Source of the DNA: Ziziphus jujuba
Lineage: Eukaryota; Streptophyta; Magnoliopsida; Rosales; Rhamnaceae
Length of the DNA stretch: 64,000 nt
Assembly: GCF_031755915.1 (NCBI RefSeq)
Contig: NC_083383.1
Coordinates: 29,449,501-29,513,500, forward strand
Direction: 5' to 3'
The notes under the pieces were generated by a model. That model worked only from the letters and a program-made list of their open reading frames with translations. It was not told where the DNA came from and did no database searches. The translations under genes were made by a program, and so were the position numbers. This document shows, in pieces, positions 1 to 10,606 of the stretch. The stretch's first letter is position 1, and every line of letters begins with the position of its first letter.

Positions 1-81
1 ATAATAATAATAAATATAGTATCCTTTTATAATTATATATGACTAATATTTATGATAATTTTGATGTTGGTATATATGTAG

Positions 82-378
82 ATACACTTGAACGCCTTTG
101 CAACACATAAAAACCCGAAATACTTTCCAGATCCAGAAAAGTTCGACCCATCTAGGTTTGAAGGAGACGGACCAGTTCCATTTTCATACATCCCATTTGG
201 AGGAGGACCTCGAATGTGTCCCGGAAAAGAGTATGGTCGTTTGAATGTACTGGTTTTCATGCATAACATTGTCAAAACTTACAGATGGGAAAAGGTGATC
301 CCGGATGAGAAAATTACGGCCAATCCACTTTCAGCACCCAGCAAAGGCCTTCCTATTCGTCTCTATCCGATCAATTAA
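82..378 (+). CDS. CYP716: Cytochrome P450 (CYP716-type), last exon, 5' exons off the window
   Basis: This is exon 3 of a P450 gene whose exons 1-2 lie left of the window; bases 1-81 are the end of its intron 2, closing with an AG at 80-81. Reading from 82 in the phase of the complete copy at 59,566 gives 98 residues ending at a TAA. It carries the PERF-type motif FDPSRF, the haem-binding loop [15 protein letters not shown] with the axial cysteine, and the C-terminal KGLPIRLYP signature typical of CYP716 proteins, which are usually ER-anchored triterpene oxidases. It is almost identical to exon 3 of the complete copy, and the intron end matches too, so the two are tandem paralogues. No frame break is visible, but whether the whole gene is intact cannot be judged here. 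Confidence 0.85.
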   Translation: MHLNAFATHKNPKYFPDPEKFDPSRFEGDGPVPFSYIPFGGGPRMCPGKEYGRLNVLVFMHNIVKTYRWEKVIPDEKITANPLSAPSKGLPIRLYPIN

Positions 379-1472
379 AAATCATAATTCTGCATTTGGA
401 CTCGTCAACTCGCTTGCTTGCAGGACAACCTTTACATGGTCCATGCGTTTCCATTTTTTCTTGAACGTGTTTGTGTTGTGCTAATAATATCTTGATGCAT
501 CTACCAAAAAAATAAATATCTTGATGCACTTTGTATTTTTTTTCCAATTGTTTATTTAAGTGGGTTATCCCACTTGGTGGCGATCGTTTAAAATTAATTG
601 TAAGTGTTTGAAAGTTTCATAATTTATGTGAAATTACATGAATACCCCTCGTAGTTCAAATTAAACTTTGTGTTTGACAGTTCAAATTAATTATTAGTGT
701 TTGACAGTTTCATAATTTGTGTGAAATTAGACGAATATCCCTCTTAGTTCAAATTAAACTATGTGTTTGACAGTTCAAATTAATTTATGTCATAGCTTCG
801 CAATTTTTACACTATCAGAGAACCGCGTAGGTTGAGATGCTTAATTAGTTATCTTTCTTTCAACGTCACAATTGTTTTTTTGGCAAAATACAGGTTAATA
901 TTTTTTATTTTATGTTTTTTTTTAATTTGGGATCTGTTAAAAAAATTACGAGAAATAATATTTTTTATTTTTTAAAAAATTATATATTAATTCATATCCA
1001 TTAATTTTTAACAGAAATCGTTAGAAAATGATACATATTTGATCCTTAAAATTTATTTTATATATATATATATATTTTATTTTTTTTTTGATATTTTAAA
1101 TTAATTTTTAAAAAATTAGTTAAAAAAACCTAAAACTCTAAACAGTATAGTTTTAATCCAAAACAAATTCTATCTCAACCATCCATCTGTTCATCAACTT
1201 CATCGTCTTCTTGCGTGCCTCACTTTTATACCCAACTCAAGTTCAAACCCAATCAAATCCTCCGGTAACAAAAACAAATCATCTTCAACTTCATGTTTTT
1301 CTTTCTTTATACCACTAGGAGATACCCTTTGCTTACGGAAACAATCGCAAAAGTTGAACGGTGCATTTTGGTCCATTGGATGGAAGGTACAAATTGGCGA
1401 CTTGGAGAAGATGGAGGCTTCTCCTTGCGCTTGACTTTTCATATGAGAATCAAGTTTGGGTTTTGAACTTAC
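379..1472. other. 3' flank of P450 copy 1, with a 93-bp tandem duplication
   Basis: AT-rich flank. Bases 606-698 and 699-785 are two diverged direct copies of a ~93-bp unit (each with a TTTCATAATTTRTGTGAAAT core). Bases 780-880 resemble 3,505-3,590 downstream of P450 copy 2, so the duplicated block reached at least this far. Bases 880-1,190 are low-complexity A/T sequence. A 127-codon minus-strand frame (1,200-1,583) runs in from the NDUFB8 fragment, but below 1,473 it lies past a good splice donor and matches nothing I recognise, so I treat it as intron or unrelated sequence. Confidence 0.5.
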
Positions 1473-1766
1473 AAAAAGAATCTTAGAGGCTTTATCATTC
1501 CACCACGCCAATAAGCCCAAAGACGTATAGAAACCCAATCCTCCGCAAAGCCAAGCCAATGCTTCATATTGTTCATAATTCACACTTAAAAATTAATAAA
1601 AGAAAAAAAGAAAAAAGAAAAAAGGGCAACTAAAAATTTATACTTTTAAAAAATCCTAAGTACAAAATTTTATACCTTTCGAACTGTTAGCTCAGCAGGG
1701 TAATCAACGCAAGGCTCTGGGAATGGGAGTGCCATTGTCCCAAACAAGGTCGTCGTTCACAGGTAG
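1473..1766 (-). pseudogene. NDUFB8: Fragment of complex I subunit NDUFB8-like gene (two exons)
   Basis: Two neighbouring minus-strand segments match the plant form of the mitochondrial NADH dehydrogenase 1 beta subcomplex subunit 8, an accessory membrane-arm subunit. Exon A (1,766-1,676) begins after a pyrimidine-rich tract and CAG and reads LPVNDDLVWDNGT; an extra C then shifts the frame, and the conserved PEPC/VD block continues in the next frame. A ~90-bp intron (1,675-1,585, GT...AG) separates it from exon B (1,584-1,473), which reads YEALAWLCGGLGF...NDKASKI and stops at a perfect GTAAGT donor. The N-terminal exons and the C-terminal exon (YPYDNL-type) are not found nearby. Retained introns show this is a DNA-level gene fragment, not a retrocopy. 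The family call rests on remembered family motifs; a search with exon B would settle it. Confidence 0.75.
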
Positions 1767-1877
1767 CTGAAGCACAAAGAGCAAGTAAAAATATAATTGG
1801 GGCCTGGAATTTTTTTCTTTTGGAAAAATATAATTACGAGTTTTTCTATTAATTGTCATCATATTATGACAAATTAA

Positions 1878-2373
1878 ATGTATATATACTCCATGTGTTT
1901 CCATATTTTTCTTAAACATGTAATTGTAATCATATGAAAAAAAAAAAACCTTTTTAGACCGTTAATTGAATTGTTACATAACATATGAATTTTATAATGA
2001 TTCTCAACAATGGTATCAAATACATATTATCTTTTTATAATTATATATAAATGATTAATATTTATGATAATTTTAATGTTGGTACAAATCTAGATACACT
2101 TGAACGCCTTTGCAACACATAAAAACCCGAAAACTTTTCAGATCCAGAAAAGTTCGACCCATCTAGGTTTGAAGGAGACGGACCAGTTCCATTTTCATAC
2201 GTCCCATTTGGAGGAGGACCTCGAATTTGTCCCGGAAAGAGTATGGTGGTTTTCATGCATAATACAGTCAAAACTTACAGATGGGAAAATATGATCCCGG
2301 AGAGAAAATTACAGCCAATCCGCATTCAGCTCCCAGCAAAGGCCTTCCTATTCGCCTTTATCCGATCAATTAA
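1878..2373 (+). pseudogene. P450 (CYP716-type) copy 2: truncated, frameshifted exon 3
   Basis: Bases ~1,878-2,093 match the second half of intron 2 of the complete P450, and 2,094-2,373 match exon 3, ending at the same TAA context. One base is missing near 2,134 compared with copy 1, shifting the frame before the PERF motif. A short deletion near 2,240 removes residues just after the haem cysteine, so the copy cannot encode a P450 C-terminus. Exons 1 and 2 are absent: homology stops near 1,878, next to the NDUFB8 fragment. The 3' flank (2,374-2,890) is closer to that of the complete copy 3 than to that of copy 1. Confidence 0.85.
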
Positions 2374-2805
2374 AAGTCATAATTCTGCATTTGGAATCGT
2401 CAACTTGCTAGCATGCAGGACAACTTATATATGCCTGCGTGTTTCTATATTTTTCTTGAACGTGTTTATGTAGTGCTAATAATATATTTATGCACTTTGT
2501 ATTTTTTTCAAAAAGTTTATTTAAGTGGGTTGTCCCGCATGGTGGCGACTGATAAATGCAATAGTTCAAATTAATTATTAGTGTTTTACGGTTTCATAAT
2601 TTATGTGAAACCCTCTTCGTTGAATCTATATACACGCCCATCATAGCAAAAGTGTATTGTTCAATACATGTTTATTGTGAGAGCTTTGAACTTTGGATCT
2701 CCAAACCATATAATTTGACTTACAAAATTAATTTGCGTTTTGGACTCGTATAAAATAACGTAACCTGTAAATTAAAATATGGTACCAAATTAATTGAGAA
2801 CTTAC

Positions 2806-2861
<56 letters not shown>

Positions 2862-2969
2862 ACGTTGATTAACCAGCTATTTTTTCTTTGTTGAATAATT
2901 AACAACTAAGTTTGACTTCGACTGTTTATATCATAAAATAGCAGTGGCGGATCTTCTCATATTCTTTAC
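2374..2969. repeat. 3' flank shared with P450 copy 3, with (TA)n(TG)n microsatellite
   Basis: Bases 2,374-2,895 align with 61,508-62,000 downstream of the complete P450, so the duplication extended about 0.5 kb past the stop codon. The block ends around a compound (TA)n(TG)n microsatellite at 2,805-2,860; copy 3 has only (TA)n at the same place. No coding sequence is seen. Confidence 0.7.
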
Positions 2970-3492
2970 TAGGGCTGGGCAAAACCCGACCCAAACCGAC
3001 CAACCCGGCCGAACCGAACTATTTGGGTCGGTTTGGGTTGGTTTTTAACTGTTAAACGGGTCGGTTCGGTTACATATGTATTGAATCCGTGGTTTTCGGT
3101 TCGGGTTACGGGTGGGTAGAAAATTTACCCAATCCAAACCGAACCGACCCATAATAATCCAAAGGTGAAGGTTTAGTCATGAAATATGCATGAGGTCCAA
3201 ACTGGCCCAAACCAAAATTACAAAAAATTGGGCTGAAAGTGAAGCTCATCATAAGGCCCAAACCGGCCTAAACAAAAAATAAAAAAATTTGGGCCGAAGC
3301 CCATCAGAAAGCCCAACCCAGCCCAACCCGTGAACCCAACCCAAACCGAAAAATATTCATTCGGTTCGGTTCGGTTTGGGTTGAATGTAACGGTCGGTTC
3401 GGTTCGGTTTTGTACCCAACCCAAACCGAACCGGTCGGTTCGGTTTAAAAAAGATCACAAAACCGAACCGAACCGAACCGAGCCCACCCCTA
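2970..3492. mobile_element. Non-autonomous hAT element (MITE), 523 bp
   Basis: The element starts TAGGGCTGGGC and ends with the complement of TAGGGGTGGGC, and is flanked by a perfect 8-bp duplication TTCTTTAC (2,962-2,969 and 3,493-3,500). A CAGGG/TAGGG-type terminal repeat with an 8-bp target duplication is diagnostic of the hAT superfamily. The interior is built of many CGGTT/AACCG repeats in both orientations (clustered at 2,990-3,150 and 3,340-3,480), so the single strand should form a large hairpin. It has no transposase. It interrupts the 3' flank of P450 copy 2. A 68-codon minus-strand frame inside it is a by-product of the repeats. Confidence 0.9.
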
Positions 3493-3500
3493 TTCTTTAC

Positions 3501-5640
3501 CATTAATTTATGCCACAACTTCGCACTTTTTTGCGGTATCAGAGCAGGTCCTGGGTAGAGCCGCTTAATTAGCTAGCTTTCTTTCAACTTTACTTTTTTT
3601 CTTTTTTTTTTTTTTTGGTTTGTTTTTTTTCACTTTTTGTCTCCCACACTATAATTGACTTTGAGAGAATTGGAGTACAAGGAAAAATTAATGGTCGATC
3701 GGATTGGGGGAGAGATAAACAGGGATGTTAAATGGATATTTTTCCCCATGACTTCACCATTTTGTGTTCCGGTCTAGGAAAAATTAGGCCAAACGACGGT
3801 GAGATTTTTTTTTAAGGAAAACAAATATTTCTAATTTAGATAGAAGTGGGCGTAACTCAAAACAGAATCTCAAAGTATGAATGTGTGTTTTTATATTTCT
3901 ATAAATTATAAAATTAATACCCTTTCACATTTTATTTTTGTTGCAATAATTATCTCCCAGCCTTCTATATACACTATTTTTAGAAATTTTTATGAGCGAA
4001 TTGTTATTTTTCTATATAAATACAGTCAATCAAAATTTACTAACACAGTTTTATAAATATTTGTACATATAATTTAAGTGCACAAGTTTCAAAAAACTGT
4101 GTAATAAGAAAGGTGACATTGCTTGTGTCGAAAATGAACTATGAAGACAATTTCTATAATGCCTGAAAATCTATAATCACTTTCAAAATAGAAAGAGTTT
4201 CTCTATAATTAAGACTCAACATACAAAAAACCAAGACGCGACGGACAATTGATGAATTACATGTATATACTTACTCCTGATTAACCTTAAAGAATGTTAA
4301 CAAGATACAACCTAACCACACGGTGCCATGTGGTGAAAACCATGTCAAAAACAACTGCCTAGGATAAGCCCATCGTGACTGATGATTCTGAGCGACATAT
4401 TACCCCTTACTCAATCTTTTCTTCCTCATTTTGCGAAAACAGTGGGTTTGCTTTCTTTAGTCTTCTCCGGTGCCAGCAGCTCTTCAACACCATTTTAGCT
4501 CGATTGTTGACCGTTTTGCTCACTCGTGCTCAGTTCTTTCTTGAGAACAATATATTATGAATATTTCTTTTTATTTCAGCTTATGGGTGTTTTATTTGAT
4601 GGTTGAAGTTATGGTTTTTTAGGGATTATTATTTTAGCTTATGGGTTCTTAAATGCTTGTTTTCTTACCAAAATGCTTTTTTTTTTTTTTTCATTTAGCT
4701 TAGTAATGTAGTTCATTTTTACTTGTTTCTAGTGGGTTGGTTTCAAATATTACATGTGGGTGGCCGTGGTTTTCACGGCATTGGCAGTTGAAATCCGGTG
4801 TGGATTGTGGCAGTAAGGATCCAAATCCTGTGTGGGTCGTAGTTGGTTCAAACTTCAACTTGTGGGTGGCGAATTGATTCAAAATTGTAGTGGTGGGTGG
4901 TCTTTTGCTGGGTTTTGGAAAATTTGAGCTTAATTACTTGTAAGAATTAATTACTTTTAGTTTACTAATTTTTAGTTTCTCAATTTTTTGTTTTGCGAAA
5001 TTCGTTTCTTAATTTGAATGTGAATATTTGATGCATGGGTATAGATATAGTAGATGTATATGATATAGTTTTCATTTTTATTCATATATATATGATAACA
5101 ATTAGCGCATTTTAATATTTTTCATTTTGAATACAAATACAGCTGAGCTAGACTAAGCCCGTGATACTTGATTATACAGTGACACATCATCAAGTTGTCC
5201 ACGTGGACACCATGTCAAACATTGAACACGATGGTGCCAAGCAGCATTGTTGTATTTGACACACCAAATATGATGGGTTCATGTGGATAGTCCATCTCAT
5301 CATGCTTCAGATATGACGAGCCTTGTTTTAGGTCCGTCATATCTGAACATCATATACAACGAACAATGCCTATTGTATGTGTATCATTTTCATATACAGC
5401 ATACGATACTACGATGAGGTATGCTCCAATGTTTGTCGTGTTATGGGGGTAATTTTGGTTGTGAATTCTAAACTAGTTTTAACTAAAATAAAAACTTAAA
5501 CGTGGTAGAATTATAGTTTAAAAGCTTAAGGAGTTTAGAAAATGTGGGTTGTTATATGGGAGACATCAAAAAGTGGGTCTAATGTAGCTTCACAAGACAG
5601 CATAACCATATTGGGCTTAACCTAATGTTGGATTGGATAC
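3501..5640. other. Intergenic, no gene recognised; one dispersed repeat
   Basis: No supported coding sequence. Bases 3,505-3,590 continue the old P450 3' flank. Bases ~3,888-4,087 are a direct, diverged copy of ~32,416-32,612, a shared dispersed repeat of about 200 bp. Bases 5,303-5,348 hold a short hairpin whose arms are TCAGATATGACG and its complement. The short frames at 4,375 and 4,700 have no family features. Confidence 0.45.
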
Positions 5641-5725
5641 TCCAATTCACCTATTGGTGCTATATAAAGGGGAATTTGGCCCATTGTCCCCTGTCGGAGC
5701 CCTCTTAAAGATATATACCCACTCA
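5641..5725 (+). repeat. Dispersed repeat piece with a TATA-like stretch
   Basis: The segment from about 5,665 (AATTTGGCCCATTGTCCC) to 5,720 (CCCTCTTAAAGATATATAC) recurs, diverged and inverted, at about 32,224-32,310. A TATA-like CTATATAAAGG sits at about 5,660-5,670. It may be the end of an old MITE or LTR; the element's limits are not resolved. Confidence 0.35.
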
Positions 5726-5749
5726 TTTAGAATTTTTTTTGTTTTGCTG

Positions 5750-6600
5750 TCTCTTTTTTAAATATTTCTAAAATATCGTTGATATCAGCTTCATCTTTGT
5801 TTGAGCGGGCAGTCTGTTGATAAAATAGACAGCTGTGTGGAAGGCTTAACTCCAACATTCTGATGCAAGACAAAAGGATAGCTTAAGATTGAATTGGGCT
5901 CTCATAAATGCCATCTTGAACCTATTTTAAGTTCAATATTCCACATTCCCTCGTGAGCAACGTTGAGCGATCTTCGAAAGTAGATCTGTTGGGTTTTCAC
6001 CTGAACAACCTTCTTCCTACTTCGGTCGAGTGAGCTGAACTGCTGCTTTGACTGCCAATTCGCTCAACCAATTCCTTTTGCTTTAGAGTGGCTCGGCTAG
6101 CAGTTAGAATAGAATGAAGTGCTTTGAGAAGCAGTATATGTGATCTCTAAGAAGAGCAGTTCCACTTATGTGAAGAGTAGATAATGTATTTCAGTAGGCA
6201 CTCACCCATATCTCTACTAGAGATTATGTTCCAGAACATTCGTCATTTTTAGGTGCGACCAATAGGAAGTTAAACGTATTTCATCGGCATGGGAAATCAT
6301 TCACATAACATCGTAAGGTTCTGCATTCTTTATCTCAACTTGACATTTGGACGTTTTATCGGGATTTCTCGTTGCAACCCTATTTCAGTAAGTAGAAAGG
6401 CTCTCCAGTGGACTGATCTATTCTCCACTAGTGGCCAGATCCTGACTTTTTTCCGCTAATGAGAAAGGTGCATGTTGAATGAAAGACCCAGGGCATAGAC
6501 CTTCTTTTCTCGGTTCTATAACACACTTCTAATAAAAGCACAGACGATCTTCCATTCATAAATAGGGCATCTCCATGTAATCAAAGTACTGGCATCGATA
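5750..6600. other. Possible mitochondrial-derived insertion (NUMT)
   Basis: This block has higher GC and a base texture unlike the surrounding AT-rich sequence. It contains phrases of the kind found in non-coding plant mitochondrial DNA, such as AGTAAGTAGAAAGGCTCTCC (~6,390) and the GGGCATCTCCATG stretch (~6,567). No long reading frame is present. The origin is an impression from texture and memory, not an alignment; it could equally be an old unknown repeat. Confidence 0.35.
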
Positions 6601-6639
6601 TTATTCTATTTGACCATCTCTATTTGAGAAACACTTCTA

Positions 6640-6975
6640 AGTCCACTTCTTCAAAATCTTCATTGACTCTACTCTTCTCCTTCCTCACCCTTCCCCGAAA
6701 AACCACAGAGCCGGCTCTTTTCTTTTTTTTCCTCACCCTTCCCCCGAAAACCCCAGATTTAGGGTTAGGGTTGGAATTTTTGAATTTCTGTCTCCGTCAT
6801 CCAAATGCTTAAGGCTCTCATGCTCATCGGCGTTCACTCAATTGGGGTTTTGTTCAAGAAGGAATCTTTCAAATATGACACCATAATCATCAGAGGGTTT
6901 CGATCTGACTTCAGGTCGCCATGGCCATTTACAGTGAAGCTATATTCAATTCGTGGGGTAAATTGCACCATCTGA
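6640..6975 (+). CDS. Putative small ORF with leader-like upstream sequence
   Basis: A pyrimidine-rich leader-like stretch (6,640-6,800, with two CCTCACCCTTCCCC repeats) precedes an ATG at 6,805 that opens a 56-codon frame to a TGA at 6,973-6,975. The protein begins MLKALMLIGVHSIGVLFKK. A possible splice donor (GG/GTAAAT) lies at about 6,955, so this might be a first exon of a decayed gene. I do not recognise the protein, and no continuing exon was found. Its codon texture is less AT-biased than the surroundings. Confidence 0.25.
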
Positions 6976-8629
6976 ATAATAATGTATCTCTCTTTCTCTC
7001 AGGCACAAATATCCCAAGAGGATTCACTCAAAATATATATTTATATATATCCTAGAAAAATTAAATCTTATTAATTAATGTTGCTTTTCTTCTACAAATA
7101 TAGAAGCATTTGTCTCTTTGATAACTGTATTTGTTAATTGTGAATGAATCATATTCTATATATGCATATTGCTAGCTAGCTACAACAAGATCTGCAGCTT
7201 AATTTTACCAAAAACTACAGGCTAGAATCTAGATGATCTAGAGTAAATCTTGCTAATTCCACTTTGTTCCTATATGCTAAGCCTTTAACAGTAACCAAGA
7301 GGGTTGAATTGGTTGGTTGTGTTGGTGAATGGTGCATGTTCTTTCACAACTCTTATTTATTATTATTTTTATTTTTATTTTTTTCTGTTATAAATTTCTA
7401 ATCCTCACATTATAATAAGGGGTATTAAAGAAAGTATGAAAGCTAAGAAAAAAGAAAAAAGTTGAATTTCTTTATTAATTGACAGACAATGCTTGCTATA
7501 TGTGATATAACTAATTTGCCCTTCTAATTTGTCGGAAATATTTCATGATGCTCTCCTTTTTTTCCTCTCAAAAGCACTCTCTCCACTCTCTTATTATTGC
7601 GTTTATCAATTTCACTTTCTGCAGCGTACAATGTGCTTATTTATACATATATATATACGCAATAATTGAGGAAAACAAATTGGATTAAAATGCATAAAAT
7701 TTATTATCAATTATATGTTCGTTGCTTACTTTTTCAATGTTATATACAAAATCTGTTGTCAACTAGCACAAGGTCACCTCTTAACAAAATTAGAAAAACT
7801 CATTGAGACCAAAATGTGTACTCAACTTTATTGTTCACTTTAGATTTGGCCCTTTTCTAGGCCATTGGATGATTGATGAGAGTTCATCTGTGCCTTTGTA
7901 TGTTACACTTTCTCATTATGGGTGTAAGATTATTACTGATGTTTTTGGAGCTATCTATTTCCTTTTTTAGATGTTCATGAATGGTGACTTGCCAGTGGCA
8001 TAATTAAGTTTTTATAATTTTGAACCTTTAATTTTTTCTTCTCCTATTGCTTGTTATGCTTTATTTGTGCCGCATTGTGCAATGGAATTATGCTGTTTTA
8101 TTATTGTGTTGTTTTATCTTTTAACTGATTGCTTTAAAATGTTTGCACCATTGGAATGTATGCCAAGCTACAAGTTGTGAAATAGAAGTTTAGCGAACAT
8201 AAATATTACTTAGTAGAAATCTAATATGTATTTGGGATTGAGCTTTCAATTCTTCTTTCTCCTATTTGTTATCCAATTTAGTAAAACTACATTTGTGAAA
8301 TTTATGTTCTTATTCTCAAATTACTACTATGATTGTGATTTATTATGCTAGTAAGAAGGGGAAAAAAAATTACTTTGATCAAATTGAGCAAAAGCCAATT
8401 TTACACAATTAAAGTGAAAGACTTTTAGGCAAAACCTAAAACCCAAAAGGGTTTAATGTTTGCATGGTTCGACATCATGACACTTCTTGCAATAACATTC
8501 TTTACTTTTTTGGCAGGTTAACATTGTCCCTTAGCCTCGGTTGAAGATCGTACTTGACATGCTTTAGAAAATGGATGACTTAGGGACGGTTAGGCCACGG
8601 GCTTTGACGAACAAGAAGAAGAACAGGTA
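6976..8629. other. AT-rich intergenic sequence
   Basis: No supported gene. The stretch holds (TA)-rich tracts near 7,040 and 7,640 and several pyrimidine-rich tracts followed by AG (for example ~8,515), which could be decayed introns, but no exons of a known family can be joined to them. Confidence 0.4.
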
Positions 8630-8941
8630 CTACGATTTTTTTTTGTTATCCAAGGCCGAAACGATGCGTTTAACACTGGTCTAACTTTTACTGTTATTCA
8701 ATTCTCAAAGGGTTCACTGGAGGTCGAGCGCTCAAAAATTTCCACCATCATGTTCAAGAATATTAACAATAGGGTGATAGAAGTCTATAAACTTATTGTT
8801 AATATTCTTGATCATGACAGCTATAATACTTGAGCGCTGAAACTCCTACGAATCCTCCAAGAACCGAATAACATTATAACTAGGGCCAATCTTAAATGAC
8901 ATGGTTTTGGCCTTCGAAGACAAAGAAAAAGAAAAATCACA
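8630..8941. repeat. Long imperfect inverted repeat (foldback), ~145-bp arms
   Basis: Bases 8,630-8,771 pair with the complement of 8,794-8,941 across a ~22-base loop. Pairing is perfect near the loop (AAGAATATTAACAATA with its complement) and continues with mismatches through a GAGCGCTCAA block, a GTTATTC block and GGCC, out to a T-rich/A-rich pair. The arms are diverged, so the structure is not new. It could be a decayed foldback transposon or an inverted-duplication small-RNA precursor. No flanking target duplication was identified. Confidence 0.7.
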
Positions 8942-9836
8942 GTTATTATGTCTTCCCATTCAATTTGTACAAAGATATGCCATCATACATAATCGGTTCT
9001 TGACGTGTTATTGTGTCTTCCCATTCAATTTGTACTTCTTTTTCTCTCGTTCACTATGATAATCTGCAACTTCCTTCATAGAGGATAAGAGTAATGCAAC
9101 AAAAAGAATAGTTTAACAATCATTGTAATTGCATATTACATAGATCAAGTATGATACAAAATTGTATTTGGATTTTGTTAATGTTTCCATGTGTTTTTGT
9201 CATACGTCTCTTAAATTGGAATCACTAAGAGTATATCATCATTATATATTTTTTTGGCCACTATGTTGTTGGTAGTATTTATATTTATACCATATATACA
9301 TATGTTTGTCTAAATATTTATATTTATATTTTGTCATTTTTGATATATGGTATATTTAATGGTTTGTTGTCAACAAGAAAATAATGGTATGGCAAGAATA
9401 TTGTGTAGATGGCCTCAATTTATTAGGATTCTCAACTTGGTTATTCCATGGAATAGATTGACTCTTGACATTTTATACTTCATAGCATACTCAGAGTCTG
9501 TATACAGCAAAGGAAATTAAATGTGAAGTTGTATTAAATATAGATTATCAAGGTATGAAAGTGTTGTATAAATGAATTAAAGAACAAATGGTTTTACCCA
9601 TCTGCCATATTTAATTTCTCTCCATCTCCCTTTCTCTCTCTCCCTTCTTGGTTACGTAACTCTCAGTGTCCCTTTATAATAACCCACCCTTTCATCAGAC
9701 AATCTCTGTTATTTGTCTGCCAACTAGAAGATAATGAAAAGACTTTAAAAATCTTTATTGTGGAGCCCATGACTTCAGTTTCATGAAATTAAAATGTATG
9801 TTTGTGGAATAGAGTTAAAGAAGATTGGTATATGTT

Positions 9837-9868
<32 letters not shown>

Positions 9869-10606
9869 ATTCCCTTATGTCATTTTCATATATTTCTCAC
9901 ATTTTGATTCTATGTATAATTGCAACTTCTATGCTGGTTTGTTTTTTTATCATTGTTGAAATAGAATCCAATATGACTATTGTTAGGTTACAATTTCACC
10001 TTGTATCATAGATTTAATATCTTATTCTACTTGATCCACTATGTTTTTCAGGAGTTATTAACTACTCTGTTAAGGGTTAATACGCTAACAATTTAACATA
10101 TTTCGTTGGCATTTTTTATGTGCGCATTTTTGAAAATGCATTTGTGATTTGTCATTTATTTTCTTTTGGATGAAAATTAACCCTTCCAACTAGGATTCGA
10201 GTAGAGCAAAGATTTAAAATTGTATGACCTTGCCAATTAATTGAAGCTTGTGACAAGAAGAGAATTATTTTATTTTCAATTGATAACTTTTGCTATCAAT
10301 GTCATAAATTTTAGTTCTACTTTTTTATGATGGAACATGGAATTTATATTCTAAAGGTACGTGAACGTACCAAAATAAAAGAACGAAGATTATACGTGTA
10401 AAAAGAAATTGTACTTTGGTAGACCTTAAAGATGTTGTCTACAATGTTCTCAACTTGGATTCTACACAACATCAATTAACCCTTAAGTTTAATACCATGT
10501 GTGTTTATCATGCGAGCCGTACGTTATGAAAAATAATGATGATCTATAATGTTTTATAGAAGAGTATAGTTCACACAGATCTTAAGATATATCTCCACTT
10601 ATTGTT
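8942..10606. other. AT-rich intergenic sequence with small repeats
   Basis: A 20-plus-base phrase (GTCTTCCCATTCAATTTGTA) occurs twice, at about 8,950 and 9,013. A (TA)n microsatellite lies at 9,841-9,871. The 69-codon frame at 9,802-10,011 runs through that microsatellite and is not gene-like. Nothing else is recognised. Confidence 0.45.

Noticed and set aside
1200..1472. C-terminal 90 codons of the NDUFB8-containing ORF as a fused protein
   Set aside because: A perfect GTAAGT donor ends the NDUFB8 match at 1,473, so the open frame beyond it is more likely intronic than a fusion.
6624..6812. 62-codon ORF
   Set aside because: Low-complexity translation of pyrimidine-rich leader-like DNA; the frame starting at 6,805 looked slightly better.
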